Program-made: the position numbers and the translations under genes | Origin: Paenibacillus agaridevorans | Lineage (GTDB): Bacteria; Bacillota; Bacilli; Paenibacillales; Paenibacillaceae | Assembly: GCF_003112455.1 (NCBI RefSeq) | Contig: NZ_BDQX01000243.1 | Coordinates: 90,860-139,234 of the forward strand | Length of the DNA: 48,375 nucleotides | Direction: 5' to 3' | Shown here: positions 18,126 through 27,917 of the stretch, piece by piece | How positions within the stretch are numbered: the first letter of the stretch is position 1 | Layout of the letters: each line of letters starts with the position of its first letter | Notes under the pieces: generated by a model | Seen by the model: only the letters and a program-made list of their open reading frames with translations | Told to the model about the DNA's origin: nothing | Database searches by the model: none

Positions 18126-18156
18126 CGGATAATTGTTCTCATGACATTCCATACTA
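18126..18156 (+). promoter_or_regulatory. Sigma-G-like forespore promoter of tepA
   Basis: CGGATA (18126-18131), 18 bp, CATACTA (18150-18156). The -10 is a full match to the sigma-G consensus, the -35 partial. tepA is reported as a sigma-G-controlled gene in B. subtilis. Confidence 0.5.
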
Positions 18157-18201
18157 TGACAAGCTGCAGAACTACATGATGGATATGAGGGGGATATAAG
18201 C

Positions 18202-19053
18202 ATGTCGTTTGGATACATGAATGAAGGAATTAAAAGCAATGGATCGGAGCCGCCGCCGGCCCAACCTGAACCGCAAGGAGCGCCTCAAGACGAGAAGCGG
18301 AAATCGGCTGCAATTGAAAGCATTCAGCAATTGGGAACCGTATCTCCGCCAGTTCCGGCGGAATCCAATATCTTTTGCATGACAATCATCGGACAAGTCG
18401 AAGGTCATCTCATTCTTCCGCCGCAAAATAAGACGACGAAATACGAACACATGATCCCCCAGCTTGTAGCCGCCGAACAGAATCCGAAAATCGAAGGGGT
18501 GCTAATCGTACTAAACACGGTGGGAGGAGACGTTGAGGCCGGACTCGCGATCGCCGAGATGATCGCGTCATTGTCGAAGCCGGTGGTAACGTTAGTGCTT
18601 GGCGGCGGGCATTCCATCGGCGTACCCATAGCGGTGTCAGGAGACCTATCCTATATCGCGGAAACCGCAACAATGACGATTCATCCCATCCGGATGAACG
18701 GACTGGTCATCGGAGTGCCGCAAACGTTCGAATATTTGGAGAAAATGCAGGAACGCGTCGTACGATTCGTTACTTCTCATTCGAATATCTCTGAGACTAC
18801 TTTTAAAGAACTCATGTTCAAGACTGGCGAGCTTACACGCGATATCGGTACGACAGTAATCGGAGCTGATGCCGTAAAGCATGGCCTCATTGACAATATC
18901 GGCGGATTGGGAGATGCGCTTCGGAGTTTAAATGGATTGATTGAAACGAAACGTGCGGCAGCGCCTCAACCTTCGAGCATAGACGCATCGGTTGCAGCTG
19001 GAATTATGGCTGCATCAAGCGAGGTCGGTTTAGAAGGAGGCGCTACGCAATGA
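18202..19053 (+). CDS. tepA: ClpP-like germination protease TepA
   Basis: ClpP-fold serine protease implicated in degrading small acid-soluble spore proteins at outgrowth (older name: translocation-enhancing protein). 283 aa. Catalytic Ser138 in [11 protein letters not shown], His161 in [10 protein letters not shown], and the [13 protein letters not shown] helix are visible. A proline-rich N-terminal tail of about 50 residues precedes the fold. No signal peptide. ATG follows GAGGGGGAT. The stop overlaps the ylzJ start by 4 bp, the B. subtilis arrangement. Confidence 0.93.
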   Translation: MSFGYMNEGIKSNGSEPPPAQPEPQGAPQDEKRKSAAIESIQQLGTVSPPVPAESNIFCMTIIGQVEGHLILPPQNKTTKYEHMIPQLVAAEQNPKIEGVLIVLNTVGGDVEAGLAIAEMIASLSKPVVTLVLGGGHSIGVPIAVSGDLSYIAETATMTIHPIRMNGLVIGVPQTFEYLEKMQERVVRFVTSHSNISETTFKELMFKTGELTRDIGTTVIGADAVKHGLIDNIGGLGDALRSLNGLIETKRAAAPQPSSIDASVAAGIMAASSEVGLEGGATQ

Positions 19054-19268
19054 CCCTGCATACTATCATGCCTCTAGAGCTGGTTCTACAGGGCTACGGA
19101 GAAGAGGGGGAACCTATGCTTGACGTTACGGCAAAGGGTATAAGAATGCTTGTTATTCCCGTAGCGCCAGGCTGCGGTAAAATTGTAAGACTGTTGGATT
19201 GCTCCTTGTACGACTATCTGGATCCAACGCTGGCGCCGGGATCATTGATTACGTTCGGCTTCGAATAG
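19050..19268 (+). CDS. ylzJ: YlzJ-like protein
   Basis: 72-residue uncharacterised protein found between tepA and spoIIIE in bacilli. Recognised by position and by the short sequence [10 protein letters not shown]...[17 protein letters not shown]. No membrane segment or known motif. Overlaps tepA by 4 bp (ATGA), so it is made from the same mRNA; a role tied to TepA is only a guess. Confidence 0.85.
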   Translation: MTLHTIMPLELVLQGYGEEGEPMLDVTAKGIRMLVIPVAPGCGKIVRLLDCSLYDYLDPTLAPGSLITFGFE

Positions 19269-19304
19269 TTGTTCGGAAGTGAAATAGTCCGTCACCCGGA
19301 ACTG

Positions 19305-19313
19305 TGCTATAAT
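19305..19313 (+). promoter_or_regulatory. Extended -10 promoter of spoIIIE
   Basis: TGC-TATAAT (19305-19313); no convincing -35 at the matching distance. The predicted start of transcription is about 13 bases before the ATG. Confidence 0.5.
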
Positions 19314-19332
19314 GGAAATCCGAGGTGACGGC

Positions 19333-22110
19333 ATGGCAAAGAAAAAGGGACGCAAAAAATCGATTGGCGCTCAACTGAAGTATGAAGTATACGGTATTCT
19401 CATTATTACAATATCCATCATCGCATTATCCGGCGAAGCGACTGTTGGACGCGCCTTATCCAAGCTGTTTGGTTTGTTTCTGGGCAAATTTTATTTCGTG
19501 CTTGCGCTTGTCGGCATATACATAGGTCTTACTGTAATGGTTAAGAGGGCATGGCCCCGGGGCTGGACAAGCCGCAAGACGGGGCTGCTTGTGCTTGTGC
19601 TGGGCCTTGCGCTCAGCAGCTCGATCTCCGATGTAAACGCCAGATTCCAGGGCGTCGAAAGAGAGACGTTATCAGGCGGCGTTATTTTGGGAGCGCTTAG
19701 CCAGGGGCTGCAGGAGCAGCTTCTGACCTCGGCCTCTGACGGGGTGAGCGAACTCCGAATTCAAGACAAGCCTATTAGCGGAGGTTATGTTGGCGCGCTG
19801 ATGTTAGCAATGTTATTCACCTTGTTTGGCTATTACGGAGCCGTCATTATTAATATTGTCATGTTCGCCATAGCGATCATGTTGATAACGGGCAAGTCGT
19901 ATGTCGAGCTGGTCCGATTGATACGGACAAGATTCATACGGATGTTGAAGCTGCTTAACGCCAAGCGAAGCAGCCACAAGGCGAAGCGTGAAGCTGCCGC
20001 TGCCGCTGCGGGAGCGACGGCTGCTCAGCCAAGCGGATTATACGATGACAATACGATCGATGATGATGATCAATTCTCCAAGCCGAGGCCAAAGAAACGT
20101 AAATCGATATTCTTCGCTTGGCGGAACGAAGAGAGCAAGAGCCATGCCTCCGAGGATGACGAGTGGGAGTTCACTGGCGATAAGGACGAACAGCCAGGCG
20201 CAGCGGTTAGTTCATGGGAAAACGGACTTGCCGAGCAGCCATGGGAGAAAACGGGCGAAAGCTCCGCTGAAAACGGCATAGGGACAGAAACGCATTTTGA
20301 CGATAATAATGATTCGCTCCCTCCATGGATGCGGCAGGATGATCATAACCTTGCTGACACAGGAGAGACGGAGGGGAGCATACCTAACGATCCATCCTCC
20401 CCAACAGGAGAAGAGTACGGGGAGGCGCAGGCATGGGAGAATCCCGATTGGCCTCCTAACGCCCAACAGCAAGAATACGACGACAATCAAACCTATAACG
20501 AGATGAAAGAGACTGACGTGCTTGCAGAGAATCTTGACGATGTCGTAGACGGCATGCAAGACGAAACGTTCGACGAGGACGACAATAGCGCCGAGGCCGT
20601 TCAAGCAAGCGGCGAAACGGTTCCGCGAAGGCCGGTTGGCGAAGAAATGGTCGTCAGCGGAGCTCCTCCTGCACCGCCCGCACCCAAGCCATATCGTTTG
20701 CCGCCGTTCACTTTGCTGCAGAAGCCGCTTGGCATGAGCAGAGGCTCCGACGCTTCGGATATGTACGATTCCAGGCGCAAGCTGGAAGCGACGCTGGAAA
20801 GCTTCGGCGTACGCGCGAAGGTGCTGGACGTCGTTCGGGGGCCAGCGGTTACCCGTTACGAAGTTCAGCCCGCGACGGGCGTCAAGGTAAGCCGAATCGT
20901 TGGCCTTACCGATGATATTGCATTGGCTCTTGCGGCTAAGGATGTAAGGATGGAAGCGCCGATACCAGGCAAGTCCGCCATTGGCATCGAGGTGCCCAAC
21001 ATGGAAGTGTCCGTCGTCACCATGAGAGAGGTGATGGAGACGCCTGCCTTCCAGACGGCTACCTCCAAGCTCTCCATTGCGTTCGGCCGGGATATATCCG
21101 GTCAGACGATCGTCGGCAACCTTGCACGTATGCCTCACTTGCTGGTTGCCGGCGCAACAGGCTCCGGCAAGTCCGTCTGTATCAACGGCATTATTACGAG
21201 CATTCTGTATAAGGCCAAACCGGACGAAGTGAAATTCCTTATGATCGATCCTAAGATGGTGGAGCTGAACATCTACAACGGCATCCCGCATTTGTTGGCT
21301 CCGGTCGTCACGGATCCGCGCAGGGCATCGCTAGCGCTTAAGAAGATCGTCGTGGAGATGGAGAAACGCTACGAGCTGTTCTCCAAATCGTCGACGCGCA
21401 ATATAGAAGGCTACAATACGCTGATGGCTGACAATCCGGCCGCCGTTTTGCCGTACTACGTCATCATCGTGGACGAGTTGGCGGATCTAATGATGGTAGC
21501 CGCGAACGATGTCGAGGACTCCATTGCGAGACTTGCGCAGATGGCCCGTGCAGCGGGAATTCATCTCATTATTGCTACTCAGCGGCCATCCGTCGACGTC
21601 ATTACAGGCGTCATCAAGGCGAACATCCCTTCCCGAATCGCGTTCGGAGTCTCGTCGCAAGTCGATTCCAGGACAATTCTCGATATGGGAGGAGCCGAGA
21701 AGCTGCTCGGACGCGGAGATATGCTGTTCTTGCCCGTGGGCATGTCGAAGCCGATTCGCGTACAAGGCGCCTTCCTCTCCGATCAGGAGGTGGAAGCACT
21801 GGTAAGTTTTGCGAGGAATCAGGGAGAGGCGGAATACAAGGAGGATCTCGTGCCAGAAATTGACGCGGAATCCGAGGACGAAGACATGCAGCTTGACGAG
21901 CTGTTCGACCAGGCCGTACAGATCGTTGTGGAGGCAAAGCAGGCTTCCGTATCGCTGCTCCAGCGCAGGATGAGAATCGGTTATACACGTGCTGCGAGAC
22001 TGATCGACCAGATGGAGGCACGTTCCATCGTTGGCCCTTACGAAGGAAGCAAGCCGCGCGAGGTGCTGATGTCTCTCGAGCAGTTCCAAGCGAACCGCGC
22101 CAGCTCCTAA
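19333..22110 (+). CDS. spoIIIE: DNA translocase FtsK/SpoIIIE
   Basis: Hexameric septum-bound motor that pumps DNA, including the chromosome into the forespore. 925 aa: about four N-terminal membrane segments (residues 20-210), an unusually long acidic, Pro/Gln/Asn-rich linker (about 230-450), then the motor with Walker A GATGSGKS (607-614) and Walker [12 protein letters not shown] (Asp714), and a C-terminal gamma winged helix ([21 protein letters not shown]) that reads oriented DNA sequences. ATG 19333 has GAGGTG five bases upstream; ATG 19312 overlaps the -10 box and is rejected. Confidence 0.95.
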   Translation: MAKKKGRKKSIGAQLKYEVYGILIITISIIALSGEATVGRALSKLFGLFLGKFYFVLALVGIYIGLTVMVKRAWPRGWTSRKTGLLVLVLGLALSSSISDVNARFQGVERETLSGGVILGALSQGLQEQLLTSASDGVSELRIQDKPISGGYVGALMLAMLFTLFGYYGAVIINIVMFAIAIMLITGKSYVELVRLIRTRFIRMLKLLNAKRSSHKAKREAAAAAAGATAAQPSGLYDDNTIDDDDQFSKPRPKKRKSIFFAWRNEESKSHASEDDEWEFTGDKDEQPGAAVSSWENGLAEQPWEKTGESSAENGIGTETHFDDNNDSLPPWMRQDDHNLADTGETEGSIPNDPSSPTGEEYGEAQAWENPDWPPNAQQQEYDDNQTYNEMKETDVLAENLDDVVDGMQDETFDEDDNSAEAVQASGETVPRRPVGEEMVVSGAPPAPPAPKPYRLPPFTLLQKPLGMSRGSDASDMYDSRRKLEATLESFGVRAKVLDVVRGPAVTRYEVQPATGVKVSRIVGLTDDIALALAAKDVRMEAPIPGKSAIGIEVPNMEVSVVTMREVMETPAFQTATSKLSIAFGRDISGQTIVGNLARMPHLLVAGATGSGKSVCINGIITSILYKAKPDEVKFLMIDPKMVELNIYNGIPHLLAPVVTDPRRASLALKKIVVEMEKRYELFSKSSTRNIEGYNTLMADNPAAVLPYYVIIVDELADLMMVAANDVEDSIARLAQMARAAGIHLIIATQRPSVDVITGVIKANIPSRIAFGVSSQVDSRTILDMGGAEKLLGRGDMLFLPVGMSKPIRVQGAFLSDQEVEALVSFARNQGEAEYKEDLVPEIDAESEDEDMQLDELFDQAVQIVVEAKQASVSLLQRRMRIGYTRAARLIDQMEARSIVGPYEGSKPREVLMSLEQFQANRASS

Positions 22111-22155
22111 AGAGGTTGTTCAACACGCATTTAAACTTCTCTTTTGCCGAATTCT

Positions 22156-22186
22156 TGCATAGAAGGGAATCAATTTTCTCATACTA
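22156..22186 (+). promoter_or_regulatory. Sigma-G promoter of sleB
   Basis: TGCATA (22156-22161), 18 bp, CATACTA (22180-22186): a close match to the forespore sigma-G consensus at the right spacing, 37 bp before the first start codon. sleB is a sigma-G gene in B. subtilis. Confidence 0.7.
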
Positions 22187-22222
22187 CTCTCAGGTAACGC
22201 TATCCGTAGCGAACTAACTTGC

Positions 22223-23041
22223 ATGAGAAAGGCAGATCCCTACATGAGAATTCGTTTGATCGTGGTGACTTCGCTCGTCGTGCTGCTTGCATTTAGCTCC
22301 TTCTACGCTATTAAGGGAAGCTATGGTCCCGTATCGGAGACGTTCAGCAGCGCAACTCTTAAGGTCGGCTCATCTGGTGCGGACGTGCAGGAGCTGCAAG
22401 GCAGACTGACCCATCTCGGCTATTATAATGGCAAGATAGACGGTGTGTTCGGTTCCAAGACGAAGGGGGCCGTGACCTGGTTCCAATGGAAATTCGGCCT
22501 GAAATCCGACGGTATCGTCGGCGCCGAGACGAAGAAAAAGCTGGTGAATGCAACGAAAAACTGGAAGCCGGGTTCTACTTCTCCCGGCGGCGCAGCTTCA
22601 GGCGGTACCGGAGGCGGGAGCAATACCGGAGGTAATGCAGGCACCGGCTCTGGAAGCAATTTGGCTCAATCCAATCGACTGGGACTTTCGGAGAACGACT
22701 TGAAGATTATGGCGAATGCCGTCTACGGCGAAGCGCGCGGCGAACCATACGAGGGGCAGGTTGCGGTAGCCGCAGTCATTCTGAATCGCGTCCGATCCGA
22801 GAGCTTTCCGAACACGGTTTACGGCGTTATTTTCCAACCGCGTGCATTCACGGCAGTGGCTGATGGCCAAATCTATTTGACGCCGAATCAGAAGGCGAGA
22901 GAAGCAGTCGAGGACGCCCTAAACGGCTGGGATCCGTCGGGCGGATGTCTGTATTATTTTAATCCGGATACGGCAACTTCCGCGTGGATTTGGACAAGAA
23001 CGCAAATTAAGACGATTGGCAAACATATATTCTGTATGTAG
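22223..23041 (+). CDS. sleB: Spore cortex-lytic enzyme SleB
   Basis: Lytic transglycosylase that degrades spore cortex peptidoglycan at germination. 272 aa: N-terminal hydrophobic export segment, PG_binding_1 domain (about 46-110, GADVQELQGRLTHLGYYNGKIDG split across it), a Gly/Ser-rich linker (about 115-150), and the Hydrolase_2 catalytic domain (about 155-272) with AVYGEARGE and terminal WTRTQIKTIGKHIFCM. The PG-binding domain distinguishes SleB from CwlJ. Start could be ATG 22223 or ATG 22244; the latter follows AAAGG. The usual partner ypeB is not adjacent: ymfF follows. Confidence 0.93.
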   Translation: MRKADPYMRIRLIVVTSLVVLLAFSSFYAIKGSYGPVSETFSSATLKVGSSGADVQELQGRLTHLGYYNGKIDGVFGSKTKGAVTWFQWKFGLKSDGIVGAETKKKLVNATKNWKPGSTSPGGAASGGTGGGSNTGGNAGTGSGSNLAQSNRLGLSENDLKIMANAVYGEARGEPYEGQVAVAAVILNRVRSESFPNTVYGVIFQPRAFTAVADGQIYLTPNQKAREAVEDALNGWDPSGGCLYYFNPDTATSAWIWTRTQIKTIGKHIFCM

Positions 23042-23072
23042 GCCAAGTGCCGGCAATCGTCGGACAAACCTT

Positions 23073-23116
23073 GAAGCGACCGCTTCTGCTCGCAAGCAGG
23101 AGTGGTTGCTTCTTCC
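23073..23116 (+). terminator. Terminator hairpin after sleB
   Basis: An 18-bp stem (23073-23090 with 23095-23112, several wobbles) and CGCA loop; the tail TTCCATTT is U-rich but interrupted. Its 3' arm overlaps the -35 box of the next promoter. Confidence 0.65.
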
Positions 23117-23135
23117 ATTTCTGATCGGTTAAAAT
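23106..23135 (+). promoter_or_regulatory. Putative sigma-A promoter of ymfF-ymfH-ymfI
   Basis: TTGCTT (23106-23111), 18 bp, TAAAAT (23130-23135), 50 bp before the ymfF start. Confidence 0.5.
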
Positions 23136-23186
23136 GGTAAAAACGGTTGCACCAGAAGGTGAAGCCGCTGAAAGGAGCCAACCTAC

Positions 23187-24461
23187 GTGAGTGCATTCCA
23201 ACGAGGGCAATTAGAGCGTATTCGCTTGCATGTACTGCCCACCAATCGGTTCAAAACGTTTGCGATTTCGTTGTTCGCGGGCCTTCCTCTCCAGGAGGAG
23301 ACGGTCACGCCTGTTGCTCTGATCCCGTTCGTGCTCCGCAGGGGGACGGCGTCCACGCCGGAGACGATCAATTTCCGCGAGAAGCTTGACGATATGTACG
23401 GAGCCGGCTTCGGCTTCGATGTATACAAACGGGGCGATTCCCAAATCATTCAATTCAAAATGGATGTCATTAACGACGCTTTCGTCTCTTCCGAACATTC
23501 GCTGCTGGCTTCCTCGATCGGTTTTTTGGGCGATGTCGTCACGAATCCGCTCATCGAAAACGGCGGCTTTCGTGCCAAGTACGTAGAGGCCGAGAAGGAA
23601 ACGCTGCGCAAGCGACTGGAGGCTATTGTCAACGACAAGATCAGATATGCAGCGGAACGCTGCATCGAGGAGATGTGCGCGGACGATCCATATCGCCTGC
23701 ATCCGCTGGGACAGCGGAGCGACATCGCGGCTATTACTCCGCAATCGCTGCGCGAGACCTATGATCAGTGGCTAAACGACGCAGCGCTGGATCTCTATGT
23801 CGTAGGCGATACGACACTGGAAGAAGTAACGAAGCTTGTACGCGGGGCTTTCCAACTAAAGAGCGGATCACCTTCTGCTTATAAGCATCCCGTAACGCAG
23901 CATGATGTGACGGAAGTGAAGAATGTCGTCGATCGTCTCGAAGTGAGTCAGGGCAAGCTAAACATGGGCCTTCGAACCGGAGTCGGCTATAATGATGCCT
24001 TGTATCCTGCCGCTCTGCTTTATAATGGAATTCTAGGCGGATATCCGCATTCCAAGCTGTTTATGAACGTAAGGGAGAAGGAGAGCCTCGCCTACTACGC
24101 GGCTAGCCGGCTTGACGGCCATAAGGGCATCTGCACGATACAGTCCGGCATCGAATTCGCTAATTACGAGAAAGCCGTCGCCATCATCAAAGAGCAGCTG
24201 GAATCCATGAAGCAAGGCCAACTGTCCGATCTGGAAATCAATCAAACGAAAGCGATGATCTCCAATCATCTCCGGGAGATGCAGGATTCCGCTTACGAGA
24301 TGCTTTCGTACGATTTCAATAGCGTGCTAACGGGCAAGGAGCGAACGGCGGGCGAGCTGCTTAAGCAAGTACAGGACGTGACGGCGGAAGATATCGTAGC
24401 GGTTGCGAAACGGGTGCAGCTGGATACGATCTACTTCCTGCGCGACCGGAAGGAGGCTTAG
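23187..24461 (+). CDS. ymfF: M16-family protein YmfF (inactive-type subunit)
   Basis: 424 aa with the two-lobed M16 fold but no HxxEH zinc motif: where active members have it, the sequence reads ALIPFVLRRGT. The C-terminal lobe block NVREKESLAYYAAS, which shapes the substrate pocket in M16 heterodimers, is kept. Adjacent to an intact M16 peptidase (ymfH), 5 bp away, suggesting a heterodimer of non-catalytic and catalytic subunits. GTG 23187 lies nine bases after AAAGGAG. Same gene order as B. subtilis ymfF-ymfH-ymfI. Confidence 0.9.
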   Translation: MSAFQRGQLERIRLHVLPTNRFKTFAISLFAGLPLQEETVTPVALIPFVLRRGTASTPETINFREKLDDMYGAGFGFDVYKRGDSQIIQFKMDVINDAFVSSEHSLLASSIGFLGDVVTNPLIENGGFRAKYVEAEKETLRKRLEAIVNDKIRYAAERCIEEMCADDPYRLHPLGQRSDIAAITPQSLRETYDQWLNDAALDLYVVGDTTLEEVTKLVRGAFQLKSGSPSAYKHPVTQHDVTEVKNVVDRLEVSQGKLNMGLRTGVGYNDALYPAALLYNGILGGYPHSKLFMNVREKESLAYYAASRLDGHKGICTIQSGIEFANYEKAVAIIKEQLESMKQGQLSDLEINQTKAMISNHLREMQDSAYEMLSYDFNSVLTGKERTAGELLKQVQDVTAEDIVAVAKRVQLDTIYFLRDRKEA

Positions 24462-24466
24462 GGCAA

Positions 24467-25753
24467 ATGGAAACTTTACGCTATCCGCATGTTCAAGAGA
24501 CATTGTACCGGGAAGTGCTGAGCAACGGCCTTGAGATCGTCGTGCTCCCAAAGGAAGGCTTCCAGAAGACATACGCCACATTCTCGACGAAGTACGGCTC
24601 TGTCGACAATCATTTCTCCGTCTCGGGACAGGAGCCGGCAAAAGTGCCGGACGGCATCGCACATTTTCTCGAGCACAAGATGTTTGAGGAACCGGAAGGC
24701 GATATTTTCTCCGTGTTCGCGGCGCAAGGCGCATCGGCGAATGCTTTCACGACCTTTGACCGCACGGTCTATCTTTTCTCGGCCACGGAGCAAATTAATG
24801 AAAATTTAACGACATTAATCAATTTTGTTCAAAACCCTTATTTCACCGATGCCAACGTAGACAAGGAGAAGGGGATCATCGAACAGGAAATCAATATGTA
24901 TCGGGACAACGCGGATTGGCGCGTTTATTTCGGACTTATTGACGCCCTGTACCATACCCATCCGGTTCATATCGACATTGCCGGCACGGTGGAGTCGATC
25001 AAGCAGATCGATAAGGAGACGTTGTATCGCTGTTACGAAACCTTTTATCATCCGTCCAACATGATGCTGTTTGTCGTGGGAGGAGTCAACGCCGAGGAAG
25101 TGTTCCAGCTTGTCCGCGCCAACCAGGATGCCAAAACGTTCCAGCCGCTGGGTGAAATCAAACGTTATTTTGACCAGGAGCCTTCGTCCGTCAAAATTCC
25201 GCGCAAAGTCTCCAAGCTTCAAGTGTCGCTGCCTAAGTGTATGCTGGGCTTCAAGGAGAAGAACGTCGGCCTGGCAGGAGACGCCTTGCTGAAACGGGAA
25301 ATCGTGACGAAGCTGATGCTGGAGGCGCTGATCGGTCCAAGCTCGCCATTATATCAATCGCTCTACGAACAGGAGCTGATCTCCGATTCGTTTGGCCACG
25401 AATATAATTCCAGCACCGACTACGCCTTCTCCGTTATTGGAGGCGATACGCCGAAGCCCGATACGCTTATCGAAGCGATTAAGTCCGCTGTATCCGAGGC
25501 GGTGGGCAGCGGCATCGAACAGACATCGTTCGAGCGTGCCAAGCGCAAAAAAATCGGCGGTTACTTGCGAATGCTGAATTCCCCCGAGTCCATCGCCGGA
25601 GAATATACCCGTTACCGGTTCCGGGACAGCGATATGTTCGACGTGATCAAGTTCTACGAGCAATGTACGCTTGACGAAGTCAATGCGCGGCTTCGCGAAC
25701 ACTTCGACTTCGGTCAGTTGGCCGTCTCCATCGTGGAACAAGGGACAGAATGA
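24467..25753 (+). CDS. ymfH: M16-family zinc metallopeptidase YmfH
   Basis: 428 aa. The inverted zinc motif HFLEHKMFE and third-ligand block KGIIEQEINMYRDN are present, as is the second-lobe segment SSPLYQSLYEQELIS. Likely the catalytic partner of YmfF. Substrate unknown. The start is ATG 24467 after GGAGGCTTAGGGC; its stop overlaps ymfI by 4 bp (ATGA). Confidence 0.9.
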   Translation: METLRYPHVQETLYREVLSNGLEIVVLPKEGFQKTYATFSTKYGSVDNHFSVSGQEPAKVPDGIAHFLEHKMFEEPEGDIFSVFAAQGASANAFTTFDRTVYLFSATEQINENLTTLINFVQNPYFTDANVDKEKGIIEQEINMYRDNADWRVYFGLIDALYHTHPVHIDIAGTVESIKQIDKETLYRCYETFYHPSNMMLFVVGGVNAEEVFQLVRANQDAKTFQPLGEIKRYFDQEPSSVKIPRKVSKLQVSLPKCMLGFKEKNVGLAGDALLKREIVTKLMLEALIGPSSPLYQSLYEQELISDSFGHEYNSSTDYAFSVIGGDTPKPDTLIEAIKSAVSEAVGSGIEQTSFERAKRKKIGGYLRMLNSPESIAGEYTRYRFRDSDMFDVIKFYEQCTLDEVNARLREHFDFGQLAVSIVEQGTE

Positions 25754-26496
25754 AGACGCTGCAAGAAACGACGGTATTGATAACGGGGGGAAGCCGCGGT
25801 ATCGGCGCTGCCATCGCGCAGCGCTTCGCCGCGGAGGGAGTCAATATCGTCCTGCATTATTTGGAATCGCACGAACGAGCGAATGAAACGGCCCGGCGCT
25901 GCATGGCGCTGGGGGCCAATGTCATGACGATCGCAGCCGATCTAAGATCGAAGGATCAACTTGCCCGCATGCGCGACAAGCTGTTAAGCCATAACATTAG
26001 GCCCGATATTCTGGTCAACAACGGAGGGATCGCCCACTATGGCATGCTTGCCGATGTTACGGAGGATGAGTGGGACGACGTTATGTCGGTTAATTTAAAG
26101 GGCATGTTTCTCAGTACGCAATTATTTATGCCGCATATGATTGCCCAACGTTACGGACGAATTATTAATGTATCGTCGGTATGGGGAATGTCGGGCGCTT
26201 CCTGCGAGGTGTTGTATTCGACGACCAAGGGAGGCGTTAACGCCTTTACCAAGGCGTTGGCCAAGGAGCTTGCTCCATCGGGTGTTACCGTCAACGCAGT
26301 TGCTCCAGGAGTAGTGGACACTTATATGATGGACGGATTTAATCTGGAGGAGAAGGCTGCTCTGCAACAGGAAATACCGGCAGGCCGCTTCGGCTCGGCG
26401 GAAGAAATCGCTTCGCTCGTTTATTTTTTGTCGTTGCCGGAATCGTCGTATATTACTGGACAGATTATAAGCCCGAACGGCGGCTGGCATACTTAA
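25750..26496 (+). CDS. ymfI: SDR-family reductase YmfI (EF-P 5-aminopentanone reductase)
   Basis: In B. subtilis YmfI reduces 5-aminopentanone-modified elongation factor P to 5-aminopentanol-EF-P. 248 aa Rossmann fold: cofactor motif TGGSRGIG (12-19), NNGGIAHYG (NAG-equivalent), catalytic Ser in INVSSVWGMSG and YSTTK with Tyr and Lys, C-terminal PNGGWHT. Assigned over generic 3-oxoacyl-ACP reductase mainly by position after ymfH; fabG is the main alternative reading. Translationally coupled to ymfH. Confidence 0.82.
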   Translation: MKTLQETTVLITGGSRGIGAAIAQRFAAEGVNIVLHYLESHERANETARRCMALGANVMTIAADLRSKDQLARMRDKLLSHNIRPDILVNNGGIAHYGMLADVTEDEWDDVMSVNLKGMFLSTQLFMPHMIAQRYGRIINVSSVWGMSGASCEVLYSTTKGGVNAFTKALAKELAPSGVTVNAVAPGVVDTYMMDGFNLEEKAALQQEIPAGRFGSAEEIASLVYFLSLPESSYITGQIISPNGGWHT

Positions 26497-26598
26497 CCTT
26501 CGACCCACACGCGTAAGGGCTGTATAACGAAAGCTCGAAAGGTGCAGAATAAGGACTGTTGCTGATTCTTTTCCAAACCAATGAGGAGGCGAAGAGCC

Positions 26599-26850
26599 GT
26601 GTCAACTGTCCTTTCGAATTTCGATACTTGGAAACATTTTTTGTCCGACCGTGTAACGCAAGCGAAAAAGATGGGGCTTACCGAAGATACCATCGCTAAT
26701 CTGGCGTATGAGATCGGCTCCTTCCTGGACGAGAAGGTCGACCCTAAGAATGATGAGGAAAGCGTGCTGAAACAGCTTTGGGATGTTGGCGACGAATCGG
26801 AGCGCAAAGCCATCGCAAGCTGTATGGTCAAGTTGGTCGAGCACTCGTAG
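26599..26850 (+). CDS. ymfJ: DUF3243 family protein YmfJ
   Basis: 83 aa, mostly helical, acidic, no membrane segment. Recognised as the DUF3243/YmfJ family by its position between ymfI and ymfK and by the DTWKHFLSDRV...GLTEDTIANLAYEIG text. GTG 26599 follows AGGAGG by nine bases; an in-frame ATG at 26581 overlaps that SD and is rejected. A weak sigma-G-like pair, TGTATA (26521) N18 CAGAATA (26545), lies upstream. Function unknown. Confidence 0.82.
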   Translation: MSTVLSNFDTWKHFLSDRVTQAKKMGLTEDTIANLAYEIGSFLDEKVDPKNDEESVLKQLWDVGDESERKAIASCMVKLVEHS

Positions 26851-26960
26851 TATTTTTAAAAAATTATAGGAAAGTATAATTTTTCTCATACTTGACCTAT
26901 AATGCTCGAAATGAAACCCGCTGCGCCAAAAAACGGCAAAGGCGTTTCACCTTGACGTTT

Positions 26961-26992
26961 GCAGAAAGCCTCCACAACGGGGGCTTTTCTGC
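26961..26992 (+). terminator. Hairpin after ymfJ
   Basis: GCAGAAAGCCTCC pairs with GGGGGCTTTTCTGC around ACAAC; the tail AATGTTTAATTT is only moderately U-rich. Probably a terminator, possibly bidirectional. Confidence 0.6.
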
Positions 26993-27103
26993 AATGTTTA
27001 ATTTATATTTGCAGGAATGTGACGAAATTTGTAGAATAGAGAATTAGGGTTGCCCATCATACTTTATCTATTTTTTACGCTTCCAGGGGACGGTGAGAAC
27101 AGA

Positions 27104-27871
27104 TTGGAAATCAAGCAATGGTACATGGAATACAAGATACATAAAAATAGACCGGGTCTGCTTGGCGACATCGCTTCGCTGCTAGGTATGCTTGAAGTTA
27201 ATATTTTGACGATCAATGGCGTCGAGGATCGGACACGCGGCATGTTGTTGCAGACGAATGACGAAGAGAAAATCGAGCTGCTTGGCAAGATGCTTCAAAA
27301 GGTAGATAATATTACGGTGAACAAGCTTCGCGCGCCAACAATCGTCGACATTCTGGCTGTACGTCATGGCAGATATATTGAACGGGATTCCGATGACCGG
27401 AAAACATTCCGCTTTGTTAGAGACGAGCTTGGCATGTTGGTCGACTTCCTCGGAGAAGTATTCAAGCGCGATGGCAATCATGTCATTGGACTCAGAGGGA
27501 TGCCGCGGGTCGGCAAAACGGAATCCATCATTGCAGGAAGCGTATGCTCCAACAAACGATGGACCTTCGTATCGTCCACGCTGCTTCGTCAGACGGTTCG
27601 CAGTCAACTGTCCGAAGAAGAGATGCAGCCGAACAACATCTTTATTATAGACGGGATCGTCAGCACGATTCGTTCCAACGAGAGGCATTACGCGCTGCTG
27701 CAGGAAATTATGGCTCTGCCTTCCACGAAGGTTATCGAGCATCCCGATATTTTTGTCAAGGAATCGCAATACGACTACAGTCATTTCGACATCATCATCG
27801 AGCTTCGCAACACGCCGGACGAAGAGATTTCATACGAATCCTTCACCGCTAATTACACGGACGAATTTTAA
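27104..27871 (+). CDS. ymfK: DUF3388 protein YmfK (ACT domain plus P-loop)
   Basis: 255 aa. N-terminal ACT-like segment (YKIHKNRPGLLGDIASLLGM... INGVEDRTRGMLLQT, about residues 7-60) followed by a domain with GMPRVGKT, a good Walker A match (GxxxxGKT), and FIIDGI as a candidate Walker B. This looks like a ligand-sensing NTPase, but no function is known to me. TTG 27104 lies six bases after GGTGAG; the frame stays open 18 codons further upstream to 27050 without an SD. Located as in B. subtilis, upstream of ymfM. Confidence 0.82.
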   Translation: MEIKQWYMEYKIHKNRPGLLGDIASLLGMLEVNILTINGVEDRTRGMLLQTNDEEKIELLGKMLQKVDNITVNKLRAPTIVDILAVRHGRYIERDSDDRKTFRFVRDELGMLVDFLGEVFKRDGNHVIGLRGMPRVGKTESIIAGSVCSNKRWTFVSSTLLRQTVRSQLSEEEMQPNNIFIIDGIVSTIRSNERHYALLQEIMALPSTKVIEHPDIFVKESQYDYSHFDIIIELRNTPDEEISYESFTANYTDEF

Positions 27872-27917
27872 TCTCCGTACTTGCCATTTATTGTTATGCT
27901 GAAAGGAGGATGTCCAC

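Noticed and set aside
22112..22123. GAGGTTGTTCAA after spoIIIE as another copy of the inverted-end element
   Set aside because: Only 12 bases match one end; no interior or opposite end was found nearby. It may be a remnant, but too short to claim.
26521..26551. Sigma-G promoter of ymfJ
   Set aside because: TGTATA-N18-CAGAATA has correct spacing but two mismatches in the -10; too weak to list as a separate site.
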